Source: Villigracilis sp024434165 (GTDB lineage: Bacteria > Chloroflexota > Anaerolineae > Anaerolineales > Villigracilaceae). Taken from it: DNA of 64,000 nucleotides. Of this stretch, positions 26,312 through 35,193 are shown one piece after another. The translations under genes were made by a program, and so were the position numbers. A model generated the notes under the pieces. That model was given only the letters and a program-made list of their open reading frames with translations. It did not search any database and was not told the DNA's origin. The DNA is taken from positions 23,043 through 87,042 of the forward strand of contig SZPK01000013.1 in NCBI GenBank assembly GCA_030263665.1. Reading direction: 5' to 3'. Position 1 is the stretch's first letter; every line of letters starts with the position of its first letter.

Positions 26312-27570
26312 AACAAACCGGACTGAATCACGGACGCCTTATCCCGAAGGTTGGAGCGAAGCGGCGACTCCAGCAATTCTTTGTAAAGAGTTTCATATTT
26401 TTCATTGGCTTGATCCTGTCCGAGGTGATCGCATGCCCAGGCGCGCGCGCGTCCGGCAAGCGAGAGGCGTTCCTCATCGTCTTTCAGCAGGCGGACGATG
26501 CGCTCTGCAAACTCTGCATCGTTCCCAGCCAGAACGACTTCGCCGTCCGCAAGGTTCAGTCCCTCTATCGCCAGCGGCGTTGTAACCACAGCCTTGCCCG
26601 CCGCAAGCGCTTCGAGCACTTTGATTCGCATCCCGCCGCCAAGATACATCGGGGCGGCAAACACAGCCGCCCGGTCAAGATATGGTGTCACATCCGGCAC
26701 CCAGCCGGTGATGACGACGTTCTCCCCAGCCAATTCCCTCAATCGAGCGGGAGGATGAGCGCCCACAATGAACAATTGAACTTCGGGCAGCCGCCCTTGC
26801 ACGGCTGGAAAGATGGATTGAACAAGCCGCCGGGCGGCATCCACGTTTGGGGCGTGAACGAAATTTCCAACGAACAGCAGGCTCCTGGGATAACTGCCAA
26901 GCGGGTTTAGCGGATGCTCCGGGATTGCCATGCCGGGCGGGATGACGTAGATGGGCGTCCGCCCCGCCGCTTCTTTAATGGACCTCCGGTCTGCTTCTGT
27001 GAAAACGACGATGGCTCCCACCCGGCGGTACAACCAGCGTTCGTACCGCCGCCATGAAATCCCATCAATCCTGTTGAGCAGTCCGTTCAAGAACGGGGGC
27101 AGGGTTCGGATGTATCCAGCCGCGCGCGTCCCCGGTTCGTATTCGATCAGCATCCGCCGCGCTTCAATATCCTCCAGCACAGAAAGATACTGCCCCATGA
27201 TGTGGTACTCAGCCTGAATAACGTCCGGCTGAAATCCCTGGGCAGCCTCGCGGACTTTCCGTGCAAACGCCGGGCTGTCCCAATCCGCAACCCAAAGGGG
27301 ACGCAATCGAACGAGGGCGGACATCCAGCGAAGATACCGCAGAAGCCGCGCCGCGCCGGATTTTTCGCTCGCCGGGCGGACGATTTCCTCCACCAGTTCA
27401 CATCGTTCACGAAAGAATGGATCGGTTCCGGGTTCCCCGGCTTCACGAAAACACACCAGGGCAACCCGGTGCCGCTTCATGACCCCTGTCAGGAACTGGG
27501 CAATAACGCGCCCGCCGCCATGGGCGGCATCCAGCCGGGGTGCGAATGGGAGCAAAAGCAGCAGCCGCAT
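26308..27570 (-). CDS. GT4 (group 1) glycosyltransferase
   Basis: This 420-residue GT-B fold enzyme retains its sugar donor configuration. N-terminal LLLLPFAPRLDAAHGGGRVI is the acceptor-side glycine loop. The C-terminal half has LLFVGNFVHAPNVDAARRLV, VVITGWVPDVTPYLDRAAVF and AAPMYLGGGMRIKVLEALAA, where the last Glu is the donor-binding residue of the EX7E-like motif. A GGAGA ribosome-binding site precedes the ATG. It is the only clear GT4 enzyme in the cluster, the others being GT2 or GT39. Confidence 0.9.
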   Translation of the reverse strand: MRLLLLLPFAPRLDAAHGGGRVIAQFLTGVMKRHRVALVCFREAGEPGTDPFFRERCELVEEIVRPASEKSGAARLLRYLRWMSALVRLRPLWVADWDSPAFARKVREAAQGFQPDVIQAEYHIMGQYLSVLEDIEARRMLIEYEPGTRAAGYIRTLPPFLNGLLNRIDGISWRRYERWLYRRVGAIVVFTEADRRSIKEAAGRTPIYVIPPGMAIPEHPLNPLGSYPRSLLFVGNFVHAPNVDAARRLVQSIFPAVQGRLPEVQLFIVGAHPPARLRELAGENVVITGWVPDVTPYLDRAAVFAAPMYLGGGMRIKVLEALAAGKAVVTTPLAIEGLNLADGEVVLAGNDAEFAERIVRLLKDDEERLSLAGRARAWACDHLGQDQANEKYETLYKELLESPLRSNLRDKASVIQSGLF

Positions 27571-27578
27571 ATCGTCTC

Positions 27579-28493
27579 CTAAACAGGTACCGCTTTCTCT
27601 TCATCGGACCGCCTGCTCCAGCGCCCGTTGAGCAAACCACGCTGAATCATCCGGTCTGTTTCAAGAGGCGGCCGCAACAACCCGAAGAACGCAAAGGTTT
27701 TCACCATCAGGATCAATGCGGCGAGAGCCCGCCTGGGATAATGTTTGCGGTAGAACTCCGCCAGGCTGGCAAAGTATTGCAGGGTCATCCCACCCCGCTC
27801 TTGTTCCGTGCTGGCGCCGCCCACATGGATAATCTCCGCCTCCGGCACAAAGTGCGCCTGCCAGCCCCGCCTGGAAGCGCGATAACACAAGTCCACTTCT
27901 TCAAAATACATGAAGAAAGATTCATCGAAACCGCCAAGGGCTTCGAAGGTCTCGCGGCGAAACGCCAGCGCCGCGCCCAACACCCAGGGGACCGCCCCGG
28001 CTGAACCAGCGGATGCCTTTTGAAAGGAAAATTTTCGCAGGATTGGAATTCGGGGAATCAGCCTGTACAAACCGGAGAGATACAGAAAAATATGGGGCGG
28101 CGTCGGGAAGTGAAAACACGAAGTTTGGGGCGAGCCGTCAGGGTTCAAGATGCACGGACCGAGAATAGCGGCGGAGCGGCGTTCCTCCAGATACCGGTTC
28201 AGGCAGCGAAGCGCACCGGGTTTGACGACGGTATCACCGTTGAGCAGAAGAATGTGTTCGGCGCGGCAATCCCTCACCGCCCGGTTCGAGGCGGCTCCAT
28301 AACCGATGTTCTCATTCAGGCGAATCAACCTGACGGAGGGGAAATCCATTTCCACCATTTCCGCGCTGGCGTCGGTGGAAGCGTCGTCAACCACAACGAT
28401 CTCATCGGGCTTTTCCGCCAGCGCCGAATGCAGGCAGGCGCGCAGTAAATCGCGGGTGTTGTAGTTGACGATACAGACAGCGATCGTTTTCAT
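27579..28493 (-). CDS. GT2 glycosyltransferase, rhamnosyltransferase-like
   Basis: The 304 residues start MKTIAVCIVNYNTRDLLRAC, a pattern seen in rhamnosyltransferase-like (WcaE/WbbL-like) GT2 enzymes. EIVVVDDASTDASAEMV, ILLLNGDTVVKPGALRCL with its NGD metal site, and GGFDESFFMYFEEVDLCYRA follow. The FEEVDLC motif supports the rhamnosyl/WbbL group. The frame is open upstream into the next gene, but the ATG two bases after that gene's stop is the natural start. A C-terminal hydrophobic stretch is short and probably peripheral. Confidence 0.88.
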   Translation of the reverse strand: MKTIAVCIVNYNTRDLLRACLHSALAEKPDEIVVVDDASTDASAEMVEMDFPSVRLIRLNENIGYGAASNRAVRDCRAEHILLLNGDTVVKPGALRCLNRYLEERRSAAILGPCILNPDGSPQTSCFHFPTPPHIFLYLSGLYRLIPRIPILRKFSFQKASAGSAGAVPWVLGAALAFRRETFEALGGFDESFFMYFEEVDLCYRASRRGWQAHFVPEAEIIHVGGASTEQERGGMTLQYFASLAEFYRKHYPRRALAALILMVKTFAFFGLLRPPLETDRMIQRGLLNGRWSRRSDEEKAVPV

Positions 28494-28494
28494 G

Positions 28495-29715
28495 TCAGCG
28501 GCTTTCCACCCGTTCGGTCCTGCCCCATGAACGCGACCGGTCCAGGACGGTATCCAGCATGGCGCGCAGGGCGGCGAAGACATCCAATGCGAAAAAGACG
28601 GGCACAAGGGGAAGCCTGATCCACATGGCGGCGTTCATGCGCTCCCTGATGAAAAGCCCGATGATCTGCACAAAAGGGGTCAACAGGGAAACCAGCAAAA
28701 CGGCAAGAAAGAAACCAAAGGGTCCCCCGCTCAAATACGCATGGACCGTCAGAACCCCGGCGCCGATCAACGCCAGCCGATCCAGGTAGCCAGAGGCGAA
28801 GAGCAGGAGTTCCAGCCGGAGGAGAAAGGGCAGGTTCGGTTTGCGCAGAATATCCAGGCTGTGGATTTTGGAGACATCATTCAAGCCGCGTCCCCAGCGG
28901 ATATGCTGCTTCAAATAACCCATGACGGTCTGAGGGACCTGCTGGCAGGAGATTACATCTTCTGCAAACCGCACCCGACAGCCAGCCATGTAAAATGTGA
29001 TGGTGAGGTCGGAATCCTCCGAGAAGGCTCCCTTGCGGAAGCCCCCGCAGCCGATCAGGGTCTTCCGGCGATATCCGCAGTTTGAACCGAGCAGGGCGGG
29101 AGCAAGCCCGAAGCGGTCTTTTGCCCGCATCGTGACGAGCTGGTTGATGTAACTTTCCACAGCGGAGTAATAGGCGCTCGGGCTCGAAACCGGATTCACG
29201 ATCTTTGTGAATCCGGTGACGGCGGCAACCTGCGGGTCTTCAAAGTATGGCACGAGGCAGCCGAGCGCCCGGGCATTGGGGCGGTGGTCGGCATCGAGGA
29301 TATAGACCAATTCGCCGAACGGGTAGCGCGCCAGGGCGGCATTGAGGGCGGCGGCTTTCCCAAGATTCTTTGGAAGTTTGAAGACCATCCAGCCCGCGCT
29401 TCGTTCCGCCTGTTCGCGCATCACCGCAGCCGTCGCATCCGTTGACCCATCGTCAATCAACACGACCTGGAATTTCCTTTGCGGATACTCCATGCGCCTC
29501 AGCGACTCCGCCAGGTCCGGGATCATGCCCGCTTCGTCGCGGCAGGAGGCGAGGACCAGAACATCCGGCAAGGACTCTTCTTCCATCCATGCTTTCGCTT
29601 CGCCTCCCGCCCGCGGGACAAGGACTGCCGCAAGGAAAACGACCCGGCGAAGCGTGAAGGTCAACAGAATCGTCAGGAACGGAATTGAAATCAGGATGGT
29701 CGCAAACAAAATCAT
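28495..29715 (-). CDS. Membrane GT2 synthase-like glycosyltransferase
   Basis: This 406-residue protein resembles processive synthases (cellulose/hyaluronan synthase group). An N-terminal transmembrane helix leads to DVLVLASCRDEAGMIPDLAE, QVVLIDDGSTDATAAV, ILDADHRPNARALGCLVPYF (DxD), FSEDSDLTITFYMAG (catalytic ED), and QHIRWGRG, matching the QxxRW motif. Two or more helices follow near the C-terminus. Such enzymes can polymerise and translocate a glycan, or extend a lipid-linked acceptor. It overlaps the next gene, a small membrane protein, by four bases. Confidence 0.88.
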   Translation of the reverse strand: MILFATILISIPFLTILLTFTLRRVVFLAAVLVPRAGGEAKAWMEEESLPDVLVLASCRDEAGMIPDLAESLRRMEYPQRKFQVVLIDDGSTDATAAVMREQAERSAGWMVFKLPKNLGKAAALNAALARYPFGELVYILDADHRPNARALGCLVPYFEDPQVAAVTGFTKIVNPVSSPSAYYSAVESYINQLVTMRAKDRFGLAPALLGSNCGYRRKTLIGCGGFRKGAFSEDSDLTITFYMAGCRVRFAEDVISCQQVPQTVMGYLKQHIRWGRGLNDVSKIHSLDILRKPNLPFLLRLELLLFASGYLDRLALIGAGVLTVHAYLSGGPFGFFLAVLLVSLLTPFVQIIGLFIRERMNAAMWIRLPLVPVFFALDVFAALRAMLDTVLDRSRSWGRTERVESR

Positions 29716-30050
29716 TGTTCTCTCCCTTGCGCGAGCCGCCTTCTTTCCCGGAAGTCGGCGAGCTTGTTGTAAATATAGGCAAAGAAGTAGCCAGCCGCAA
29801 AGCCCAGGAAGAAAGCGTAGAGAAACCCAACGACGCTCCCTGCAAAGGTCACCGTGTATCCAAAAAAGAACTGCCCAAGCAGCGCCAGGTGCGGACCGAC
29901 AACCTCGCCGCCCTTGATCACCAGGAGGTTCGTTGCAAGGCAGAGCGTCAGCCCCAAAAGAAGTCCCAGTGCCAAGCCCGAGATCGCCGCATTCAGCCGC
30001 ATCAGCCGGATGAGCACCAATTTCTCGATATCCTTCCCGTCCCCGTTCAT
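29712..30050 (-). CDS. Small membrane protein, free-standing copy of the flavoprotein tail domain
   Basis: The 112 residues hold two or more hydrophobic helices around GGEVVGPHLALLGQFFFGYT. The segment of about 62 residues matches, without gaps, the C-terminal membrane domain of the next gene's flavoprotein (26 identities by eye, including LATxxLVxxGGE and LGFxxGxxxAYxxN). The start at MNGDGKDIEK follows a strong AAGGAGG ribosome-binding site. It probably interacts with the flavoprotein or the synthase in the membrane. I know no name for this domain. Confidence 0.8.
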   Translation of the reverse strand: MNGDGKDIEKLVLIRLMRLNAAISGLALGLLLGLTLCLATNLLVIKGGEVVGPHLALLGQFFFGYTVTFAGSVVGFLYAFFLGFAAGYFFAYIYNKLADFRERRRLAQGREQ

Positions 30051-30123
30051 TGTTGTCAGCCTCCTTCGCTCCCTGGGGAGTGTGTTTTGAAATTGCGTTG
30101 AGCCCGGCTGGGGCAACGGTTTT

Positions 30124-31911
30124 TCAATCAAAATCGAACAATCTTTGGAGAAGCTGCAATTCGATATCCTGATGGATCATGCGCGCGCTGACAAACACCA
30201 TGAGGTTCCTGAAATATGCGGCTGCCGAGCCGAAAACGAATCCGAGCATGAACATATCCACCAGTCCCATCAGGGCGCCCCACAAACTGACGGTAAACCC
30301 GGGCAGGAAGTAACCGAACAGTTCCACGTAGGGAGCAATCGTCTCCCCGCCGTTGAAGACCAGGAAAAGCGTGGCAAGAAAAACGCCCAAGCCGCCCGTT
30401 ATGCCCGCGGAGAGACCGAAAGACACGGGGTCGAGTTTCGGAAAGACACGGGTGATGGTTTCAGCGAGTCTTTTCTCATCCTTTTTCCGCTCGTCCGGCT
30501 GAATCTCTTCCTGGTACCGCAGGTCGCTGTTCACAGCCCAAATATCGTTCTTTTCCCCAAAGACCACGTTCCGTACTGCCAGCATGCCGGTAATCATGGA
30601 ATGATCCTGGTTGTTGTAGCGATGCAAGCCGTTCCTGCCGATGGTCTGAAAATTTTCAAGACCGTCCAGGAATTCCCGTATGATTTGCAGATAACCGTGA
30701 TAGGTCGAGTTATAGACCGGGTACGCCTTGGGGACACGATAAACACAGCCTTCGATCACATCGCTTGAATCCGCCAGCCCGATCTGCTTCAACTCCCTCC
30801 TTGCCAGTTCGACAAGCTGCCCATCGGGCATGCTCCAGATGTCATCCCCTTCAGTGCAAAAATACTCCAACCCAAGGCTGGTCTTTGTAACATCTGGAAC
30901 CATATCGGGGCTCCAGTTTTTGAAATTTTGTATCCGTCCCACCCGGACGTTGGGCGAATGGACGTAGATCCAGTTGTCGGGGAAAAGGTTGCGCCGGTTT
31001 ATGATCAGACAAACGATCAGAAAATCACGGTAGGCAAGCTTGTTTGCCGCATCGAGGACCGCCGCAGGCGCCGGGTCCAGTTTCTTTATGAATTCCGAGA
31101 CCGGCATGCTCGAGATGAAATCCGTGCCGGGGATGACGGTTTCACCGCCCCCGTTCCGCGAAGCGACCACATAATCTATGCGATTGCCGGTGCGATGGAT
31201 CTTCGTCACCGGGCTGTTCAAATGCACCGTTCCGCCGCGCTGCTCGATCCGCTCCCTGACCTGATTCCACAACATGCCCGGACCCAGCCGCGGGTAATCG
31301 AACTCCTCGATCAGGGTGGCGATGGCTTCCCGCGGTTTTACGAACACGCTGATCAGAGCCGATTTCAACGAGAGGTCTTTTATCCTTTGGGCAGCCCATT
31401 CCGCCCTAAGTTCCGAACACGGGATGCCCCATACCTTTTCCGTATATGTCTTGAAGAAGATTTCGAACAGCCGCCTGCCAAAACGATTGGTCACCCAATG
31501 CTCGAAAGTAACCACCTGCTTGTAGGGGAAGATCTGCCATTTGATGTAGCTAAGCAGGATCAGAATTGCCTGCCACAGCCCAAGCCCCAAAAACGCATTC
31601 ATGATTTTCAGCGGGTAGTGGAAGAACCTGCCGCGGTAAAAGATCCTCGAAAGACGCCGGCGGCGCAGAAAATCGTCCCCCAGGGTTTCGCGCCAGAACG
31701 TTTTCACCTCATCCGCCTTGGTAAAGAAGCGGTGTCCGCCCATGTCGAAATAATAGCCTTTGTAATTCTCGGTGCAGGCGATTCCCCCGACCTTGTCATT
31801 CTGTTCCAGCACAACCGGCGGGAGGTTGTGCCGGGTCAATTGATAGGCGGCGGTCAGCCCCGCCGGACCGGCGCCTATTACGACGACTTTCTTTTCCGGT
31901 TCAGCGGTCAT
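30124..31911 (-). CDS. UDP-galactopyranose-mutase-like FAD oxidoreductase with membrane tail
   Basis: The 595-residue protein begins KVVVIGAGPAGLTAAYQL (FAD-binding GxGxxG), then GGIACTENYKGYYFDMGGHR, typical of UGM-like or protoporphyrinogen-oxidase-like flavoproteins in sugar clusters. The central region is long (about residues 80-500). The last 90 residues (SAGITGGLGVFLATLFLVFN onward) form a membrane domain not usual for mutases. A likely role is interconversion of a nucleotide or lipid-linked sugar at the membrane. The open frame upstream reads through the next gene. The ATG at MTAEPEKK overlaps that gene by 11 bases. Confidence 0.82.
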   Translation of the reverse strand: MTAEPEKKVVVIGAGPAGLTAAYQLTRHNLPPVVLEQNDKVGGIACTENYKGYYFDMGGHRFFTKADEVKTFWRETLGDDFLRRRRLSRIFYRGRFFHYPLKIMNAFLGLGLWQAILILLSYIKWQIFPYKQVVTFEHWVTNRFGRRLFEIFFKTYTEKVWGIPCSELRAEWAAQRIKDLSLKSALISVFVKPREAIATLIEEFDYPRLGPGMLWNQVRERIEQRGGTVHLNSPVTKIHRTGNRIDYVVASRNGGGETVIPGTDFISSMPVSEFIKKLDPAPAAVLDAANKLAYRDFLIVCLIINRRNLFPDNWIYVHSPNVRVGRIQNFKNWSPDMVPDVTKTSLGLEYFCTEGDDIWSMPDGQLVELARRELKQIGLADSSDVIEGCVYRVPKAYPVYNSTYHGYLQIIREFLDGLENFQTIGRNGLHRYNNQDHSMITGMLAVRNVVFGEKNDIWAVNSDLRYQEEIQPDERKKDEKRLAETITRVFPKLDPVSFGLSAGITGGLGVFLATLFLVFNGGETIAPYVELFGYFLPGFTVSLWGALMGLVDMFMLGFVFGSAAAYFRNLMVFVSARMIHQDIELQLLQRLFDFD

Positions 31912-32941
31912 GGCGGGATTCCTCGACCAACTTGACGGGGGCGGGAATGAGGCGCGCGTCCCTGCCGCGCCTTGAAATGAGATGCCCGACCCAAAGCGCG
32001 CCGAACACAAAACTGCTGTAGCAGTAATACAAAGCGTGCAGGGCGATCCCCGCGAGGACAAATAAAGAACCGCCGCGCCGGTGAAAAAAACGGTAAAGTT
32101 CGAAGTTCAGAGCGATGAAGAACGCGAGGACCGGCAATGCTGCCAGCCATGCAGCGGGCAGACGAAAACCCAGCCCAATGCCCAGCAGCGCCGCCCAAAC
32201 ACACAACGCGCTGACCCGGCTCTTCAGGTCGAGGTTCAGATTGGAGGGCAACTGCGAACTGGAAAGGATCAGCCGCGTCCATGGAACCGCCCGGTTAAGA
32301 ATATCGGACTTCAACAGACTGGAGAAACTCCAGCGTTTCAGATGCGTCACCTGAATTTCCGGGCAGAGCCATATAACACAGCCGGAATTTTTGAGCCGGA
32401 GACCCAATTCGATATCCTCGATGGACGGCTGGGAATAGTCTCCGTTGAACCCGCCGAGTTTCTCGAAAACATCGCGGCGGATTGCCCCCGCACCAGCCCA
32501 AAACGTGGACGCATCCCGTTTTCCGTGCTGATGGACGAAGTGATGCTGGAGGTTCTTATACAGCGAAACCGCGTTACGATGGGGCGGGTTATCGTCATAG
32601 GAACCGAATAAAGCGGAAATGCCCGGCTGTCGCTCAAAGTAAGCCTCGAACGCCGCAAGCGTATCCTCATGGACCCGGACATCCGCATCAATAAAAACGA
32701 GGATGTCACCCCGTGTCACCCCTGCGCCGCAATTGCGCGACTTTGCGGGACCAACGGGAACCGCACCCTGGGTAATGACGCGCGCCCCAAAATCGCATGC
32801 CGTCCGGGCGGAGTCGTCGGTGGAGGCGTCATCCACGACAATCAACTCATCCGGCGGGCGGGCGGATTTCGACAACGCTGCCAGGCAATCACGGAAATCC
32901 TTCCCGCCGTTACGAACCGGTATGATGACCGAAATCCTCAT
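31901..32941 (-). CDS. Membrane GT2 glycosyltransferase
   Basis: This 346-residue protein starts MRISVIIPVRNGGKDFRDCL behind GGAG, 32 bases after the GT39 gene. ELIVVDDASTDDSARTA and VFIDADVRVHEDTLAAFEAY (DAD) are the donor and metal sites, and PSIEDIELGLRLKNSG gives the ED base. Two or three hydrophobic helices sit in the last 130 residues (SALCVWAALLGIGLGF, LAALPVLAFFIALNF, LFVLAGIALHALYY), so the active site is tethered to the membrane. It lies between the GT39 enzyme and the mutase-like flavoprotein. Confidence 0.88.
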   Translation of the reverse strand: MRISVIIPVRNGGKDFRDCLAALSKSARPPDELIVVDDASTDDSARTACDFGARVITQGAVPVGPAKSRNCGAGVTRGDILVFIDADVRVHEDTLAAFEAYFERQPGISALFGSYDDNPPHRNAVSLYKNLQHHFVHQHGKRDASTFWAGAGAIRRDVFEKLGGFNGDYSQPSIEDIELGLRLKNSGCVIWLCPEIQVTHLKRWSFSSLLKSDILNRAVPWTRLILSSSQLPSNLNLDLKSRVSALCVWAALLGIGLGFRLPAAWLAALPVLAFFIALNFELYRFFHRRGGSLFVLAGIALHALYYCYSSFVFGALWVGHLISRRGRDARLIPAPVKLVEESRHDR

Positions 32942-32972
32942 AAAATTCACTCCTGATGCTCCGCAGCCGAAA

Positions 32973-34406
32973 TCATGGGGCGGGCAGAAACAGATGCGAC
33001 TCCCGGATCCAGTCGGCAAACAGATAAAGATTACCGGCTTCGAATAAAAGACCCAGGAGGATCGTTCTTTCGGCGCAGGCAGGGAAGCGGTGCAATACGC
33101 GGGCAACAGCGATGGCAATCGCCGGAAAGACAGGCAGGAAGTATCTGTGATCGGGCAGGGTAAGCAGAAGCGATATGGATACCGCCCCAATCCAAAGCAG
33201 TATCGCCAGGCTGGAAGGGTTCTTCTCCTCGAACAGATACAATATGGCGAGCATGATCAACGGCATGTAGTGAACGCCGAGAGCGGAGGGCAGTCTCGTA
33301 AACACCGTTTCAAGCCCCAGCCGGAAGATTCCTTCCTGCATTTGAGCCCCCTGGTCAACAACGCTTCCCTCCTGCAACTCCGGTTGAGCGGGTTGGGCGT
33401 CTTCCATTATGCTGCTGAGCGCATGATAACTGCCGGACAGATTCAATATCCTTTGAATCTGCCGCGGGAGAAGCCCGATGTGATTGGCATAGGCAAGCCA
33501 TCCCGCAAAAACAGCGAGCGAAACCGCGAACGCGACCAGGAGATGAAATTTGACGGTTCGGAAGGCGTTGATAAACAGGATGTACAAGAACAGGACACCG
33601 AATACGAACACCATGATGTATTTGGTCAGGAGACCCAGCCCCATTACAACGCCTGCGGCGCCCGCAAGCCGGAAGGACGGTTTTCGCGCCAGGCGGACCA
33701 ACAGCAGCAGCGCAAGGCAGAAGAAGAACGCCAGTTGAATATCCAGCATGGCGGAAGCGCCCAGCCGAATCACCAGCGGGAACGAGAACAAGAGAATCGC
33801 CGCAAGAAAACCCACCTCCCTGCCGTAGAGTTCAAGTCCCAGAAAATAGGTGACGACCAGCGTACCGCCGAGGAACAGCGCCGAGACCAGCCGCAGGTAC
33901 ACCAGTTCCGCCCCGAACAGGTTTATCACAGACGCATAGATCAAGGGCATCAACGGCGGGTGATTAATCAGCCACCCGCTCTTCATGTAGGCAACGACAA
34001 GTTCGCTGGAGGAAACGATATTCGCCACCCTGAAACTTTCCCCTTCATCGCCCCACACGTGCTGGCTGTTTGCATAAAGAAGACCGGTGAATATCGCGGC
34101 GGGAAAGAGCAACACGAGCGGTCGTTTTTCACTTTGCAGCAGCCGTTTCCCAAATTCCCTGAGCCTCAAAACGATGTCCACCGGCGCAAAGATGACGAGG
34201 AGCGCTGCGGCGGTCGAGTAAACCGCAAGGGCAAGGATCAAGCCGTATCTCGTGCTCGCCCCCGTCCCCGCGATGAGAGCCAGCCACGCCAGTTGAAGCA
34301 AAACCATCGCTGCAGGCAGGGACCGATGCTGAAGGAATTGCGTGGACAAAGTCAGCGCGGTTGTCAGCGGTCTTCTAAAGAGCAGCGGCAGTTGAGATGT
34401 GTTCAT
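32973..34406 (-). CDS. GT39-like membrane glycosyltransferase (ArnT/PMT type)
   Basis: The 477-residue protein is a polytopic membrane enzyme with about ten hydrophobic helices. The first external loop holds ANSQHVWGDEGESFRVANIV, the acidic catalytic loop (DE) of PMT/ArnT-like GT-C enzymes, followed by GWLINHPPLMPLIYASVINL, another family hallmark. These enzymes use a polyprenyl-phosphate sugar on the outside of the membrane. The polyprenyl-type GT2 at 7702 could make such a donor, though it is outside this cluster. It is the first gene of the minus-strand glycan run, after a 787-base gap. Confidence 0.88.
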   Translation of the reverse strand: MNTSQLPLLFRRPLTTALTLSTQFLQHRSLPAAMVLLQLAWLALIAGTGASTRYGLILALAVYSTAAALLVIFAPVDIVLRLREFGKRLLQSEKRPLVLLFPAAIFTGLLYANSQHVWGDEGESFRVANIVSSSELVVAYMKSGWLINHPPLMPLIYASVINLFGAELVYLRLVSALFLGGTLVVTYFLGLELYGREVGFLAAILLFSFPLVIRLGASAMLDIQLAFFFCLALLLLVRLARKPSFRLAGAAGVVMGLGLLTKYIMVFVFGVLFLYILFINAFRTVKFHLLVAFAVSLAVFAGWLAYANHIGLLPRQIQRILNLSGSYHALSSIMEDAQPAQPELQEGSVVDQGAQMQEGIFRLGLETVFTRLPSALGVHYMPLIMLAILYLFEEKNPSSLAILLWIGAVSISLLLTLPDHRYFLPVFPAIAIAVARVLHRFPACAERTILLGLLFEAGNLYLFADWIRESHLFLPAP

Positions 34407-35193
34407 TATTTCGAATTACCTGGTTTTTCGTGATGTCGGACGACGACGTAATCAGCATTTCTTGCACCCAAACAACAACTGCGTGCGACCGATTGTTTCC
34501 GAACCGCTCCCCTGCCGCTTCCTAAACTGCGCGATGCGTGACGAAGGTTCATGTCAAGATGCGATTCGGGCGCGGGGTAAGCGGCATACTTAAACACAGC
34601 ATTCAGCACCCAAACCGGGGTACTGATCGTTAAACCTGCATGATGACACTGCAATCGCTCCCCGCGCCTGCCCTCATCAGCGCAACTGCAATCACGACCA
34701 TAAGGCTCCAATTGGCGCATCATCGGGCAATGGGACGGTTTTTCATCTCGTGAAAAACTCCCTTCCCCCTGGAAATATATCCAACTGCCCGTGATGGCTC
34801 CACCAGCAATACAGTATCAAATCTGCCCTTTTAAATCCTTTGAAAACTATTTGAATTTATTTGACTCGGAATTCTCTGCCATACAAATGTCATTGCGAGA
34901 GCGTGTTCGTCCGCTCGAAGCAATCTCCCATTACTTTTTTTGGGCTCTTCTGTTTTCGGCGGGAAAACCCTTGCCACGAAGGGTCACAAAGGATGTTTTT
35001 TTGACTTTTTCCCTTTGCGCCCCTTTGTCTCCTGGGTGGTTGAAAAAAAGATTCCCGTTAAAACGGCAACCTTTTTTTGCAAATTTCCCCAAAAAACATG
35101 GGATTGCTTCGCAATGACATCGGAAAGTGGTTTGTACGGCAGCCAGACTCTGAATATTTATCCCCGACTCTTTGCAATGTTTCGCAGGTCTCC
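34407..35193. other. Gene-free gap before rpoD with a repeat element
   Basis: No convincing gene is seen. Open frames here are short and show no family pattern. The half near 34407-34800 should hold the promoter of the glycan run, but no clear -35/-10 pair was found. A small palindrome, GTTTTTCATCTCGTGAAAAAC, spans about 34737-34757. The half nearer rpoD is filled by the element described separately. Confidence 0.5.
34887..35120. repeat. ATGTCATTGCGA-ended inverted-repeat element
   Basis: The left end reads ATGTCATTGCGAGAGCG and continues to CGAAGCAATCTCCCAT. The right end, GGGATTGCTTCGCAATGACA, is its complement with the inner part deleted. Repeats of this GTCATTGCGAG type are familiar from several bacterial lineages. 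The interior contains CACGAAGGGTCACAAAGG, related to the other palindromic repeat of this window, which suggests nested insertion. Confidence 0.65.

Noticed and set aside
34791..35117. A 108-codon open frame upstream of rpoD
   Set aside because: It runs through the GTCATTGCGAG element and has no ribosome-binding site or family pattern.
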